A stretch of DNA of 64,000 nt from Lentzea albidocapillata (lineage in GTDB: Bacteria; Actinomycetota; Actinomycetes; Mycobacteriales; Pseudonocardiaceae): assembly GCF_000719115.1 (NCBI RefSeq), contig NZ_JOEA01000007.1, forward strand, positions 62,001-126,000, in the 5' to 3' direction. Of this stretch, positions 16,559 through 24,541 are shown piece by piece; position 1 is the stretch's first letter, and the number at the start of each line of letters is the position of its first letter. Under the pieces are notes generated by a model. It saw nothing but the letters and a program-made list of their open reading frames with translations. It was not told where the DNA came from and did no database searches. Both the position numbers and the translations under genes were made by a program.

Positions 16559-17137
16559 GTGGGACTGCGCGAGCGCAAGAAGACCGAGACCCGAGCGGCG
16601 CTGTCGGCCGCCGCACTGCGGCTCGCCCTGGAGAAGGGCGTGGACGACGTGCGCGTCGACGAGATCGCCGAGGCCGCGAACGTCTCACCGCGCACCTACA
16701 ACAACTACTTCGCCAGCCGCGAGCACGCGATCGTCGCCGGCATCACGGCCACCCGCGCGCTCCAGGTCGCGGAGGCGTTGCGGGCCAGGCCATCCGACGA
16801 ACCCCTGGTCGACTCGATCATCGCCGCGTTCGCCGCGCAGTACCGCGAACCGCCGACCGAGGCCCTCGCCCTGATCACCTCGGCACCTGCGTTGCGCGCG
16901 GCCTACCTCGACTCGGTGGCGGAGCTGGAACCGCCGATCGCCGACGTGATCGCGTCGAGGCTCGGCAAGTCCGGCCAGGGCGCCGAGGTGCTGGCGGCCG
17001 CGGTGTCCGCAGCCGCCCGTCTCGCCGTGCAACGGTGGGTGGACCTGCGCCCGTCCGGTCTGGTCGTGGTCTCGGCGGCCTCGATCGAGGACCACCTGCG
17101 CGAGGCGATCGGCCACCTCGCGCCCGCGCTCAGGTGA
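16559..17137 (+). CDS. TetR/AcrR-family transcriptional regulator
   Basis: 192 residues. N-terminal TetR DNA-binding domain: LRERKKTETRAALSAAALRL, then VRVDEIAEAANVSPRTYNNYFASREHAI, the helix-turn-helix with its family aromatic pair. The C-terminal ligand domain is helical and not diagnostic. It is divergent from the DUF2975-XRE operon across about 75 bases. The GTG at 16559 starts the conserved region and lies 7 bases after a TACAGT -10-like box, so this gene too may be leaderless. Its end overlaps the convergent GNAT gene by 8 bases. Confidence 0.9.
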   Translation: MGLRERKKTETRAALSAAALRLALEKGVDDVRVDEIAEAANVSPRTYNNYFASREHAIVAGITATRALQVAEALRARPSDEPLVDSIIAAFAAQYREPPTEALALITSAPALRAAYLDSVAELEPPIADVIASRLGKSGQGAEVLAAAVSAAARLAVQRWVDLRPSGLVVVSAASIEDHLREAIGHLAPALR

Positions 17138-17654
17138 GTTCGTCCTTCAGCACGCACATGAGCAGCGCGTCGTGCCACTCGCCGTCGCGGAAGAACGACT
17201 GCCGGAACCGTCCGTCGACCTGGAAACCGACCTTCTCGTAGGACCGGATGGCGCGGGTGTTCGCCTCCACGACGCCGAGTTCGATCGAGTGCAGCCGCAT
17301 GGTGCCGAACCCGTACCGGCAGGCCGTGCGCAGGGCATCGGTGCCGTAGCCGCCGCCCCAGTGGTCCTTCTCGCCGATGTAGATGTCGACCTCGGCCCGT
17401 GCGTTGACCGGGTCCGCGTCCCGCAGCACGACGACGCCGATGAGCTTGCCGTCCTTCAGCGTCTCGATGCAGAAGGTGACCTTCTCGTACGAGTTCTCCT
17501 GACGGTCGGCGAAGCGTTTGCGCGCCGACGCCAGCGACGAGTGGTAGTAGCTCTGCAGCCACCGCATCACTTCCTCGTCGTTGTGCCAGCGGTGGAACGC
17601 GTCGGCGTCCTCCGGCTCGACGGGCCGCAGTCGGACGAGATCCCCGGTCAGCAT
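17130..17654 (-). CDS. GNAT-family N-acetyltransferase (RimJ/RimL-like)
   Basis: 174 residues. Starts MLTGDLVRLRPVEPEDADAF, typical of the Acetyltransf_3 branch, followed by DHWGGGYGTDALRTACRYGF, the acetyl-CoA pyrophosphate loop, then LHSIELGVVEANTRAIRSYEKVGFQVDG, the C-terminal signature of RimJ/RimL-type enzymes. It uses acetyl-CoA to acetylate a protein N-terminus or small amine; the target is unknown. The ATG at 17654 gives the standard family length. It lies 11 bases from the end of the neighbouring membrane hydrolase gene on the same strand. Confidence 0.9.
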   Translation of the reverse strand: MLTGDLVRLRPVEPEDADAFHRWHNDEEVMRWLQSYYHSSLASARKRFADRQENSYEKVTFCIETLKDGKLIGVVVLRDADPVNARAEVDIYIGEKDHWGGGYGTDALRTACRYGFGTMRLHSIELGVVEANTRAIRSYEKVGFQVDGRFRQSFFRDGEWHDALLMCVLKDELT

Positions 17655-17664
17655 GATCCGCAGA

Positions 17665-20070
17665 CTAGGAGCCGCCCAACGCGTCCCGCGACCGAGTTTC
17701 CGGCTTGCGCGCGAACGGCAGCGCAGGCGACTCCGGCGCGTCCACCCGCAACAGCCCCGCCGCGATCGCCACCGCCCGATCCCACTCCGGGTCCGACGTG
17801 TAGTCCGAGTGCGCCGACACCCCGGACCGCCACCGCCGTCCGGGGAACGGCCCGCGCTGCGGATCCGGCAGCCAGTGGTCGCCACCCAGCACCAACGCCC
17901 CGGTGGGTCCGCGCAAGGCAGGCGCCAAAGCACCCTCCGAACCGTCCTCGCGATAGCCGACGCCGAGCAACATGCCGTCGAACACCTGACGCCGCCACGT
18001 CGTCACGGCGCCGCCCAGCGGATCGGTGCCCCGGCACAGCGCGCGCCAGCGCCCGTCCAGCCCACCGGCCAGCCGGGCCAGCGACGCGTGCGGCACCACG
18101 GCCGGGAACGCCCGCGGGTACGCCCACTGCAGCTGCGAACCGGCCGTCAGCAGCCCGATCCGTTCGCGGTCGTGCGCAGGCAGTTCCTCCAGCAACCGGG
18201 CAGCGGCGACGGCGACCAGCAGGGAGCCCTGCGAGTGTCCGCAGAGGACGACTCGGGTGCCGGGGTCGCGCAGGTGGTCCTGCACGCGGGCCACGAGCTC
18301 CGGCACGACCTTCAGCGCGTAGCAGGGCGGCACGATCGGATGCGCCTCACGCGGCCAGAACTGCGCGATGTCCGCGATGACCCCGAGCCGTCGCCCGGAC
18401 TCCGGCTGCCGCGCCGCCAGGTACACCGCGCGCAGCAGTGACACGGCCAGCAGACCGAGCACGAACACGCCGAACGCGGAGAACGGATACGTCCACGACG
18501 CCAGCGGCACGTTGCTCAACCGGAGCAAGGAAGCGAGCACGGCGCCGACCACCAGCACGGACGCGATAATCAGGATCATGTGATGGCCGTGGTTGCGTTC
18601 CCAGCGCGCCCACCACCATGCCCGCGTCGCCATGCGGAGGTCACGCATCCGGCCCGAGTGCAGCAGCGAAGCCTCACGCGCCCACACCTTGCCCTTGCGG
18701 AACGCCCGCCATCGCACGGCACCGGTGAACGAAGCCACCGCGAGCATGCTCAGCAGCGCCAACGCACCCGCCACGCCCCACAGCAGAGTGATGTAGTTGT
18801 AGCCGACCGGCAGGTCCAGATCGCCGCCCAGCGCCTTGCGCACCGGCAACGCCACTCCGGCGCCGAAGCCGCCGCCGAGCAGTCCGGCGATCGCCAGCAC
18901 CGGGGCCGCGAACCAGCCGCCGGCCCACGGCCGCAGTTCGCGCGGCAGCGAGCGCCACGACTTGCGGGCCAGCAGCGCGGCGGGCACCAGCAGCAGCCCG
19001 AACAGCACCAGCACGAACGCCATCAGCAACGCCACGACCTGCACGGTCACGTCCGCGCCGGGCACCCGCAACGGCAACTGCTCCTGCAGTCCCAGCGTCG
19101 TCAGCACCAGAAGCACCGAGGACATCAGCAGCAGCCGCCGCGGCTTACGACTCAACGCCGCCCGCAGCCACCGTCCGCCGCGATGAGGCGCACCGCCCGT
19201 GGGGTCGTCCAACAACAACACGCCGAGCACGGACAGGCCGATGAGCACCAGCGAGACAGTCCACGCCGCCGTGATCGCGACACCCATGCCGCCGGTGGCC
19301 GTGAGCTGCTGCAACGGCCCGCCCAGCGCGATCAGCGACGTCACCGCGAGCGCGGCCACGATGTGCAGCGACCGCAACGCCGGCGTGTCCGGGTCGGTCG
19401 CCACGTGCGCGCCGGGCAGTCCGGACGGGGGCTGCCTGTCCTGCTCCTCGGCGTCGGCGATCTCCTTGCGCTCGATCCGCCATTCGACGTGCGAGACGCG
19501 TCGCATCACCGCGATCACCACCAGGATCGGCAGCAACCCCAGGAAGGTCCGGAACCAGGGAAAAGCGCGCACGTCGGCCGGAATGCTGGTCAAACACGCG
19601 GTAGCGGGCCGCAGGCACTGGGCGGCGAGCAGGTCGAGGCTGACCACCGAGATCTGCGCGACCAGCAACGCCGTCAACAGCAGCGCGAACACTCGCAACA
19701 ACGACCGCAGGCCGATGCCGAGCAGGTGAGCGGGCAGGTTCTGCTCGGGAACGGGAGGGAGCATCCAGTGCGCGACGTTCGCGATGCTGAACGGGAAGAG
19801 CAGCGCCCACGTGGCCTTGGCCACACCGCCGGACGTCATTCCACCCCACAAATACCCCTCGACCACGCGGGGGATGGGACGGCCCTCGGTCTGCAAAACT
19901 GGTCCAGGCGCGGGCCTGCGGAGTCTGTCAGCCGGGCGCACGATGCGCCCGAGACCGTCTCCCGCAACGTCCACGGCCGCAACGGCGTCGACCAACGTCT
20001 GCGGCGTCGTTCCTTGTACGCCGTGCACGCGCAGCTCGACGACACGTGTGTCCGGGCCGGCAATCAACAC
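17665..20070 (-). CDS. Polytopic membrane protein with a C-terminal alpha/beta-hydrolase (lipase-like) domain
   Basis: 801 residues. The N-terminus has VVELRVHGVQGTTPQTLVDA, reminiscent of a hydrolase oxyanion segment (HGxxG), then EGYLWGGMTSGG. About ten hydrophobic spans follow (roughly residues 90-560). The tail (about 570-780) has TRVVLCGHSQGSLLVAVAAARLL, a serine-hydrolase nucleophile elbow with Ser613, and a late His in SGVSAHSDYTSD. The architecture suggests a membrane-anchored esterase or lipase whose hydrolase motifs lie before and after the membrane region. Similar proteins exist in many actinobacteria but I know of no assigned function. Divergent from ahcY. Confidence 0.75.
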   Translation of the reverse strand: MLIAGPDTRVVELRVHGVQGTTPQTLVDAVAAVDVAGDGLGRIVRPADRLRRPAPGPVLQTEGRPIPRVVEGYLWGGMTSGGVAKATWALLFPFSIANVAHWMLPPVPEQNLPAHLLGIGLRSLLRVFALLLTALLVAQISVVSLDLLAAQCLRPATACLTSIPADVRAFPWFRTFLGLLPILVVIAVMRRVSHVEWRIERKEIADAEEQDRQPPSGLPGAHVATDPDTPALRSLHIVAALAVTSLIALGGPLQQLTATGGMGVAITAAWTVSLVLIGLSVLGVLLLDDPTGGAPHRGGRWLRAALSRKPRRLLLMSSVLLVLTTLGLQEQLPLRVPGADVTVQVVALLMAFVLVLFGLLLVPAALLARKSWRSLPRELRPWAGGWFAAPVLAIAGLLGGGFGAGVALPVRKALGGDLDLPVGYNYITLLWGVAGALALLSMLAVASFTGAVRWRAFRKGKVWAREASLLHSGRMRDLRMATRAWWWARWERNHGHHMILIIASVLVVGAVLASLLRLSNVPLASWTYPFSAFGVFVLGLLAVSLLRAVYLAARQPESGRRLGVIADIAQFWPREAHPIVPPCYALKVVPELVARVQDHLRDPGTRVVLCGHSQGSLLVAVAAARLLEELPAHDRERIGLLTAGSQLQWAYPRAFPAVVPHASLARLAGGLDGRWRALCRGTDPLGGAVTTWRRQVFDGMLLGVGYREDGSEGALAPALRGPTGALVLGGDHWLPDPQRGPFPGRRWRSGVSAHSDYTSDPEWDRAVAIAAGLLRVDAPESPALPFARKPETRSRDALGGS

Positions 20071-20168
20071 CCGAGACCTCCCTCACCCAACGTGGGGGAC
20101 ATAGTGGTGCATCAGCGGGCGGTATGGTCGGACGACACCCTCGCTGAAGTGCCCTGGAGGACTTCGTA

Positions 20169-21632
20169 ATGACCGCGGAACGGTTGCAGACCCGCAACGG
20201 CATCGACTTCGCAGTGGCCGACCTGTCGCTCCACGAGTTCGGCCGCAAGGAGATCCGGCTGGCCGAGCATGAGATGCCCGGCCTCATGGCGTTCCGCCGC
20301 GAGTACTCCGGGGTGTACCCGCTCAAGGGCGCCCGCATCTCCGGCTCGCTGCACATGACGATCCAGACGGCCGTCCTCATCGAGACCCTGGTTGACCTGG
20401 GCGCCGAGGTGCGCTGGGCCTCCTGCAACATCTTCTCGACGCAGGACCACGCGGCGGCTGCCGTCGTCGTCGGCCCCCACGGCACGGAGGAGGAGCCCAA
20501 GGGCGTCGCCTGCTTCGCCTGGAAGGGCGAGACCCTGCCGGAGTACTGGTGGACGGCCGAGCAGATGCTGACCTGGCCGGACGGCGGCGGCCCGAACATG
20601 ATCCTGGACGACGGCGGCGACGCCACCATGCTCGTCCACAAGGGCAAGCAGTACGAGACCCAGGGTGTCGTGCCCTCGCCGGAGGCCGACGACTCCGACG
20701 AGTGGAAGGTCTTCCTCGCCCTGCTGAAGAAGTCGCTCGAGGCGGACAACGGCAAGTGGACCAAGATCGCCGAGGGCGTCCGCGGCGTCACCGAGGAGAC
20801 CACGACGGGCGTCATGCGCCTGTACCAGCTGGCCGCCGCCGGTGAGCTGCTCTTCCCCGCGATCAACGTCAACGACGCGGTCACCAAGTCGAAGTTCGAC
20901 AACCGCTACGGCATCCGCCACTCGCTGATCGACGGCATCAACCGCGGCACCGACGTCCTCATGGGCGGCAAGGTCGCGGTCGTCTGCGGCTACGGCGACG
21001 TCGGCAAGGGCTCGGCCGAGTCCCTGCGCGGCCAGGGGGCCCGCGTCATCGTCACCGAGATCGACCCGATCTGCGCCCTGCAGGCCGCGATGGACGGCTA
21101 CCAGGTCGCTCGCCTGGAGTCGGTCCTGCCGACCGCCGACATCATCATCACGACGACGGGCAACAAGAACGTCGTCACCGTCGAGCACATGGCGCAGATG
21201 AAGCACCAGGCGATCCTGGGCAACGTCGGCCACTTCGACAACGAGCTCGACATGGCCGGCCTGCAGCGCTACCCCGGCATCCGCAAGAACAACATCAAGC
21301 CGCAGGTAGACGAGTGGATCTTCCCGACGGGCCGCACGATCATCGTGCTGTCCGAGGGCCGCCTGATGAACCTGGGCAACGCCACGGGCCACCCGTCGTT
21401 CGTCATGTCGAACTCCTTCTCGAACCAGGTGATCGCTCAGGTCGAGCTGTTCACCAAGTTCAAGGAGTACGACAACGAGGTCTACCGCCTGCCCAAGGTG
21501 CTGGACGAGAAGGTCGCGCGCATCCACCTCGAGGCACTCGGCGGCGAGCTGACCAAGCTCACCAAGGACCAGGCCGAGTACATCGACGTCGACGTCGAGG
21601 GCCCGTTCAAGCCGGAGCACTACCGCTACTGA
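20169..21632 (+). CDS. ahcY: Adenosylhomocysteinase
   Basis: 487 residues. Reversibly splits S-adenosylhomocysteine into adenosine and homocysteine, relieving product inhibition of methyltransferases. Visible: [17 protein letters not shown] substrate region, [12 protein letters not shown], the NAD-binding [15 protein letters not shown] loop, [14 protein letters not shown] and the C-terminal EHYRY, whose Lys/Tyr region contacts NAD across the tetramer. The insertion of about 40 residues near 150-190 is the usual bacterial form. ATG at 20169 follows CTGGAGG. Codon use is strongly biased to C-ending codons, as expected for high expression. A strong terminator follows. Confidence 0.97.
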   Translation: MTAERLQTRNGIDFAVADLSLHEFGRKEIRLAEHEMPGLMAFRREYSGVYPLKGARISGSLHMTIQTAVLIETLVDLGAEVRWASCNIFSTQDHAAAAVVVGPHGTEEEPKGVACFAWKGETLPEYWWTAEQMLTWPDGGGPNMILDDGGDATMLVHKGKQYETQGVVPSPEADDSDEWKVFLALLKKSLEADNGKWTKIAEGVRGVTEETTTGVMRLYQLAAAGELLFPAINVNDAVTKSKFDNRYGIRHSLIDGINRGTDVLMGGKVAVVCGYGDVGKGSAESLRGQGARVIVTEIDPICALQAAMDGYQVARLESVLPTADIIITTTGNKNVVTVEHMAQMKHQAILGNVGHFDNELDMAGLQRYPGIRKNNIKPQVDEWIFPTGRTIIVLSEGRLMNLGNATGHPSFVMSNSFSNQVIAQVELFTKFKEYDNEVYRLPKVLDEKVARIHLEALGGELTKLTKDQAEYIDVDVEGPFKPEHYRY

Positions 21633-21640
21633 CTTCTTTG

Positions 21641-21677
21641 ACAGGGGCCTCCCGCGCGCGCCGCGGGAGGCCCCTGT
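21641..21677 (+). terminator. Strong intrinsic terminator after ahcY
   Basis: ACAGGGGCCTCCCGCG at 21641-21656 pairs exactly with CGCGGGAGGCCCCTGT at 21662-21677 across a 5-base loop, followed by TTTC. The 16-pair stem begins 9 bases after the ahcY stop. The next gene starts only 4 bases beyond it, so that gene has no obvious promoter of its own unless it lies inside ahcY. Confidence 0.9.
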
Positions 21678-21680
21678 TTC

Positions 21681-22148
21681 ATGTTCACCGTGGGATTCTT
21701 CGGCACGTACGCCTACGAGCACGGTTCCTGGAAGACGCTGTCCGAGGGCGAACTGCCGCCCCTCGCGGAGCCGTTCCTGTGGATTGACATCCACGACAGC
21801 GACATCACCTCGGTCGTCTACGCCCCGGCCGGCACCGGTTCCGGTGTCGCCTACCTGGGCCTGACGCCGCGCACGTACTTCGAGAACCCCAGCGCGTCCG
21901 ACCCGACGGACGTCCTGCAGGAGGCTGCGGGTCTGGCCGAGTGGTGGGCGCTTTCCCGCTCCGGTGACGTTCCGGCCAAGCAGGCCGAGCTGCTCGCGTT
22001 CCTGGCCGAGGACGAGGATCCGAACGCGTTCGAGTGGGCCGAGTCCGAGGATGTCGCCGAGATCGACGACGGTGAGGTGTTCGTTGAGGTGAAGACTCGG
22101 CGGTTCCTCGCTGCGCTGGACCTGCCGGTGCCCGACGGGCTCAGCTGA
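21681..22148 (+). CDS. Hypothetical protein of the accessory island
   Basis: 155 residues, acidic, no membrane span. It begins FTVGFFGTYAYEHGSWKTL and ends RRFLAALDLPVPDGLS. The family was not recognised. The ATG at 21681 falls immediately behind the ahcY terminator with no ribosome site, so the start is uncertain. Its last 210 bases are duplicated in broken form at 22993-23150, with the Imm1 gene between the copies. The context suggests an island of polymorphic-toxin immunity genes, so it may itself be an immunity-type protein; this is only inferred from position. Confidence 0.65.
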   Translation: MFTVGFFGTYAYEHGSWKTLSEGELPPLAEPFLWIDIHDSDITSVVYAPAGTGSGVAYLGLTPRTYFENPSASDPTDVLQEAAGLAEWWALSRSGDVPAKQAELLAFLAEDEDPNAFEWAESEDVAEIDDGEVFVEVKTRRFLAALDLPVPDGLS

Positions 22149-22152
22149 CGCT
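21931..22152 (+). repeat. Direct repeat, complete copy (3-prime end of the 155-residue gene)
   Basis: This stretch, from GTCTGGCCGAGTGG to GCTCAGCTGACGCTC, matches 22993-23150 apart from point changes and a 66-base in-frame loss in the second copy. The interval between the copies holds a frameshifted relic and an intact Imm1 gene. Confidence 0.8.
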
Positions 22153-22533
22153 CACCGGGGCCGCTGAGAAGGCCCGCAGCCTCATCGAGCAGGTCTCGCG
22201 GGAAGCGGTCAGTCCGAATTTCATCGGGTGCTCGACTGGTTCAGCCAGGTCATCAGTGAGATTGATCAGCTGCAACATCAGCTGACCGCGATTCACGCCG
22301 GCGTGACCGGTGCGGTCAACCGCTTCGGGGGAAAGCGGCCGAGAGCGGCGTCGAACACGACGTCGTCGGCGGCGAGCACGACTGGCAGCAGGCTATCGAT
22401 GTGTTGGCAGAACTCCGAATCGGTCCGCTCGCGGCACCTTCTGGGTGGCGGCCCGGCAATGAGCTTGACCTCGACGTGTGTGACCGCCTTGGCCGGGTGG
22501 CGAGCAGACCTACCGGGGAATGGAGGCCCAGAC
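22145..22533 (+). pseudogene. Frameshifted relic of a helical, toxin-associated protein
   Basis: Three consecutive coding-quality segments in three frames can be read: TGAAEKARSLIEQVSREAVS (from 22145), then VLDWFSQVISEIDQLQHQLT with AIHAGVTGAVNRFGG (from 22228), then GGEHDWQQAIDVLAELRIG with PGNELDLDVCDRLGRVASR (about 22338-22520). The first two are amphipathic helices like those of WXG100/ESX-type partners that precede polymorphic toxins. At least two frameshifts separate the parts and no start codon is evident. The toxin domain is missing. The relic directly precedes the Imm1 gene. Confidence 0.55.
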
Positions 22534-22959
22534 ATGAGCTATGTCTTGGAGGCTTCGTACAAACACGGCGCGGGCGTGAGTCTGTTGCGCACCAACGACG
22601 ACATCGACGGCTTTCTGACTGAGCTGCTGAACGCAGGGCCGGACTACCAGTCGGCGACGGTCTACGCCATGGACGAGTCCGCCGACGAGGACCCGACGCA
22701 CGAGTTGGTGGTTGGCGTCGACCAGGCCAGCGCGCTCGGTGCTGTTCGGTTCGCCGGTGATGACGGCGAGTGGTTCAGCAAGGGAGAACAGGTCAACCCG
22801 GACGGCGTCCGCTACCTGTACTACGGGACGGCGCACGAGTTCCCGGCTGACTCGGAGGTGCCGCTCGACGTGGTGCGGCAAGCCCTGCGGGAGCTGCTGT
22901 CGAACGAGGGAACGCGGCCTGAGGGCTTGTCGTGGCAAGCGGCTACCGAGCTACGGTGA
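22534..22959 (+). CDS. Imm1-family immunity protein
   Basis: 141 residues. The C-terminal half, RYLYYGTAHEFPADSEVPLD then VVRQALRELLSNEGTRPEGL, is the hallmark of the Imm1 family, which neutralises deaminase-type and other polymorphic toxins delivered between cells. The N-terminal half (YVLEASYKHGAG, LLNAGPDYQSATVY) fits the same small alpha/beta domain. The ATG at 22534 has GGAGG 7 bases upstream. No cognate toxin gene is adjacent; only a helical relic lies upstream. It probably acts as an orphan immunity gene against toxins of other strains. Confidence 0.85.
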   Translation: MSYVLEASYKHGAGVSLLRTNDDIDGFLTELLNAGPDYQSATVYAMDESADEDPTHELVVGVDQASALGAVRFAGDDGEWFSKGEQVNPDGVRYLYYGTAHEFPADSEVPLDVVRQALRELLSNEGTRPEGLSWQAATELR

Positions 22960-22992
22960 GCCCCCTGCCGGGCTTCGATACAGCCATCGTCC

Positions 22993-23150
22993 GGCCTGGC
23001 GGAGTGGTAGGCGATTTCCTACTCCGGTGACGTTCCCGCCAAGCAGGCCGAACTGCTCGCGTTCCTGGCCGAGGTGTTCGTCGAGGTCAAGAGTCGGCGG
23101 TTCCTCGCTGCGCTGGACCTGCCGGTGCCGGACGGGCTCAGCTGACGCTC
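22993..23150 (+). pseudogene. Broken duplicate of the 3-prime end of the 155-residue gene
   Basis: Begins GGCCTGGCGGAGTGG then TAG, where the parent has TGGTGG, so a stop replaces the second Trp. It continues SGDVPAKQAELLAFLAE, lacks 22 codons corresponding to parent residues around EDEDPNAFEWAESED, and resumes VFVEVKSRRFLAALDLPVPD. No start codon. It is a partial duplication left over from recombination around the Imm1 cassette. Confidence 0.8.
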
Positions 23151-23441
23151 GCCAGGTGCGGGAAGTCCGCAGGAACCAACCCGCCGTGATCGAAGTAGGC
23201 CGTCAGCACTGATCGGACGGTGTCCAGCGGAACCTCGTAGTTCGCCGGAATCAGCGTCTCGTGGCCTTGAAAGTCGTAAACCAGGTCTCCGGTCGCGTTC
23301 AGATCACCTTGTGTCGCCCGCAGGTCGTCCGCTCCGCTGATGCGGACGTAGCCTCGGTCGGTAGTGGGCTGCTATCGACTGGTCGATCGTGTCCAGCACG
23401 CGCCACAGCGCGTCGGCCACATCGCCCAGTGACGCCACGCC
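23138..23441 (-). pseudogene. Second Imm1-type gene, frameshifted relic on the opposite strand
   Basis: Minus-strand translation gives MASLGDVADALWRVLDTIDQ near 23441-23370. After a frameshift around 23365 it reads RGYVRISGADDLRATQGDLN, then LVYDFQGHETLIPANYEVPL and DTVRSVLTAYFDHGGLVPAD, ending at a TGA at 23138-23140. The PANYEVPLDTVRSVL block is the Imm1 signature seen in the intact gene at 22534. The two parts are in different frames, so the gene is dead as it stands. Its stop overlaps the duplicated sequence on the plus strand. Confidence 0.6.
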
Positions 23442-23450
23442 AGGCCTCCT

Positions 23451-23630
23451 CTATCGATGGAAGGCCCCCACGAAGGTTTCCCATGCGTCAGCGCTGAACC
23501 CGAGCTCGGGGCCTGCGGTGTTCTTGGAGTCACGGACGCGCACGACCTGGGCGAACGCCACCTCGACGCAGTTGCTCCCATCGGTGCCGCCGCTGTAGCT
23601 GCTCTTACGCCAGGTGCAGTTTCCGGTCAC
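23451..23630 (-). CDS. DUF397 domain protein
   Basis: 59 residues. [20 protein letters not shown] and [20 protein letters not shown], then [10 protein letters not shown], are the complete DUF397 consensus. These tiny proteins are encoded downstream of Scr1-type XRE regulators and are thought to act with them as toxin-antitoxin-like or regulatory pairs; the AbaA/WhiJ families in Streptomyces are examples affecting development. GTG at 23630 overlaps the end of the XRE gene by 26 bases, so the two are translationally linked. Confidence 0.93.
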   Translation of the reverse strand: MTGNCTWRKSSYSGGTDGSNCVEVAFAQVVRVRDSKNTAGPELGFSADAWETFVGAFHR

Positions 23631-24456
23631 TGAGGTCCTCCCGCGATCGGCTGGCGAGATCCGCCACCATCGATCGCGATTGTTCCTCATCGAGCGCGAG
23701 CGCATCCAGGTGCGCGAAGATCAGTTTGCACTGCTTGATCCCGGCCAGATCCTGCACGAACACCTGCGCGAGATCCGACTCCGTGTAGGCCGTGCTGCTG
23801 CGTTTCTCCCACTCCCAGAGCACGTAGTTGGCCGCGAAGACGCCTGACATGCCGATTGCCGCAGGCACGACCCGGATGACGTGAGTGTGGAAGAGCAGCC
23901 GCATGAGCTGGTCCTCCATGATCTCGTCGCTGCCGACCTTGAACCTCAGCGCGTGCTCGTGGATGTAGAAGGTGCACTGCGGGCGGTTGTGTCGCCGGAG
24001 GATCGCCTGCCGCTCGATGCGGAAGCGGACATTCCTCTCGATCACATCCGGAGCGGCGAGGCGAGCCTCGAACAGTGCGGCTGCATAGTCCTCCGACTGC
24101 ACAAGGCCAGGTATGGACGTCATGTCGTAGCTGGTGATCTTGTCCGCCGTCGACTCGGCCATCGCCATTGTGCGGAGGTTGGTCGGCACCTGCACGAAGT
24201 AGGGGTTGAACGCGGACCGGTACCGCTCCAGGAAGTCCGTGATGAAGGCCTGACTGCGCCCGCACCGCCCCAGGTACTGGATGATGTCGATCTCGGTGGC
24301 GCGCACCTTGCCGTGCTCGATGTTGGAGACCTTCCCCGGATCCCACCCGAGCATCCGGGCGATCTTCCTGCCGCGGAAGGTCGTGAAGCGCTCGCGCACC
24401 TGGCGCAACTCATCGCCCAGGTCACGGCTGTACGGGGTGGACGGATCGCCGTTCAT
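23605..24456 (-). CDS. XRE regulator with DUF5753 domain (Scr1/WhiJ type)
   Basis: 283 residues. N-terminal helix-turn-helix: [20 protein letters not shown], then [20 protein letters not shown]. The remainder is the DUF5753 domain: [38 protein letters not shown] and a [20 protein letters not shown] segment. In Streptomyces such proteins pair with DUF397 partners and influence development and antibiotic production. Start ATG 24456. It is divergent from the TerD-like gene across 85 bases, so it may control that gene as well as itself. Confidence 0.92.
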   Translation of the reverse strand: MNGDPSTPYSRDLGDELRQVRERFTTFRGRKIARMLGWDPGKVSNIEHGKVRATEIDIIQYLGRCGRSQAFITDFLERYRSAFNPYFVQVPTNLRTMAMAESTADKITSYDMTSIPGLVQSEDYAAALFEARLAAPDVIERNVRFRIERQAILRRHNRPQCTFYIHEHALRFKVGSDEIMEDQLMRLLFHTHVIRVVPAAIGMSGVFAANYVLWEWEKRSSTAYTESDLAQVFVQDLAGIKQCKLIFAHLDALALDEEQSRSMVADLASRSREDLSDRKLHLA

Positions 24457-24541
24457 GAAATTCGACGTTAGGCGATGGAGCAGGAACAACATCGTGCCCA
24501 AACGGGTGGAATTGCGTTGACGTGCGGGTTTTACTGACCGG

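Noticed and set aside
20071..20168. Possible S-adenosylhomocysteine riboswitch before ahcY
   Set aside because: The 98-base interval has no recognisable core of that riboswitch and must also hold the divergent promoter. No convincing pseudoknot arms seen.
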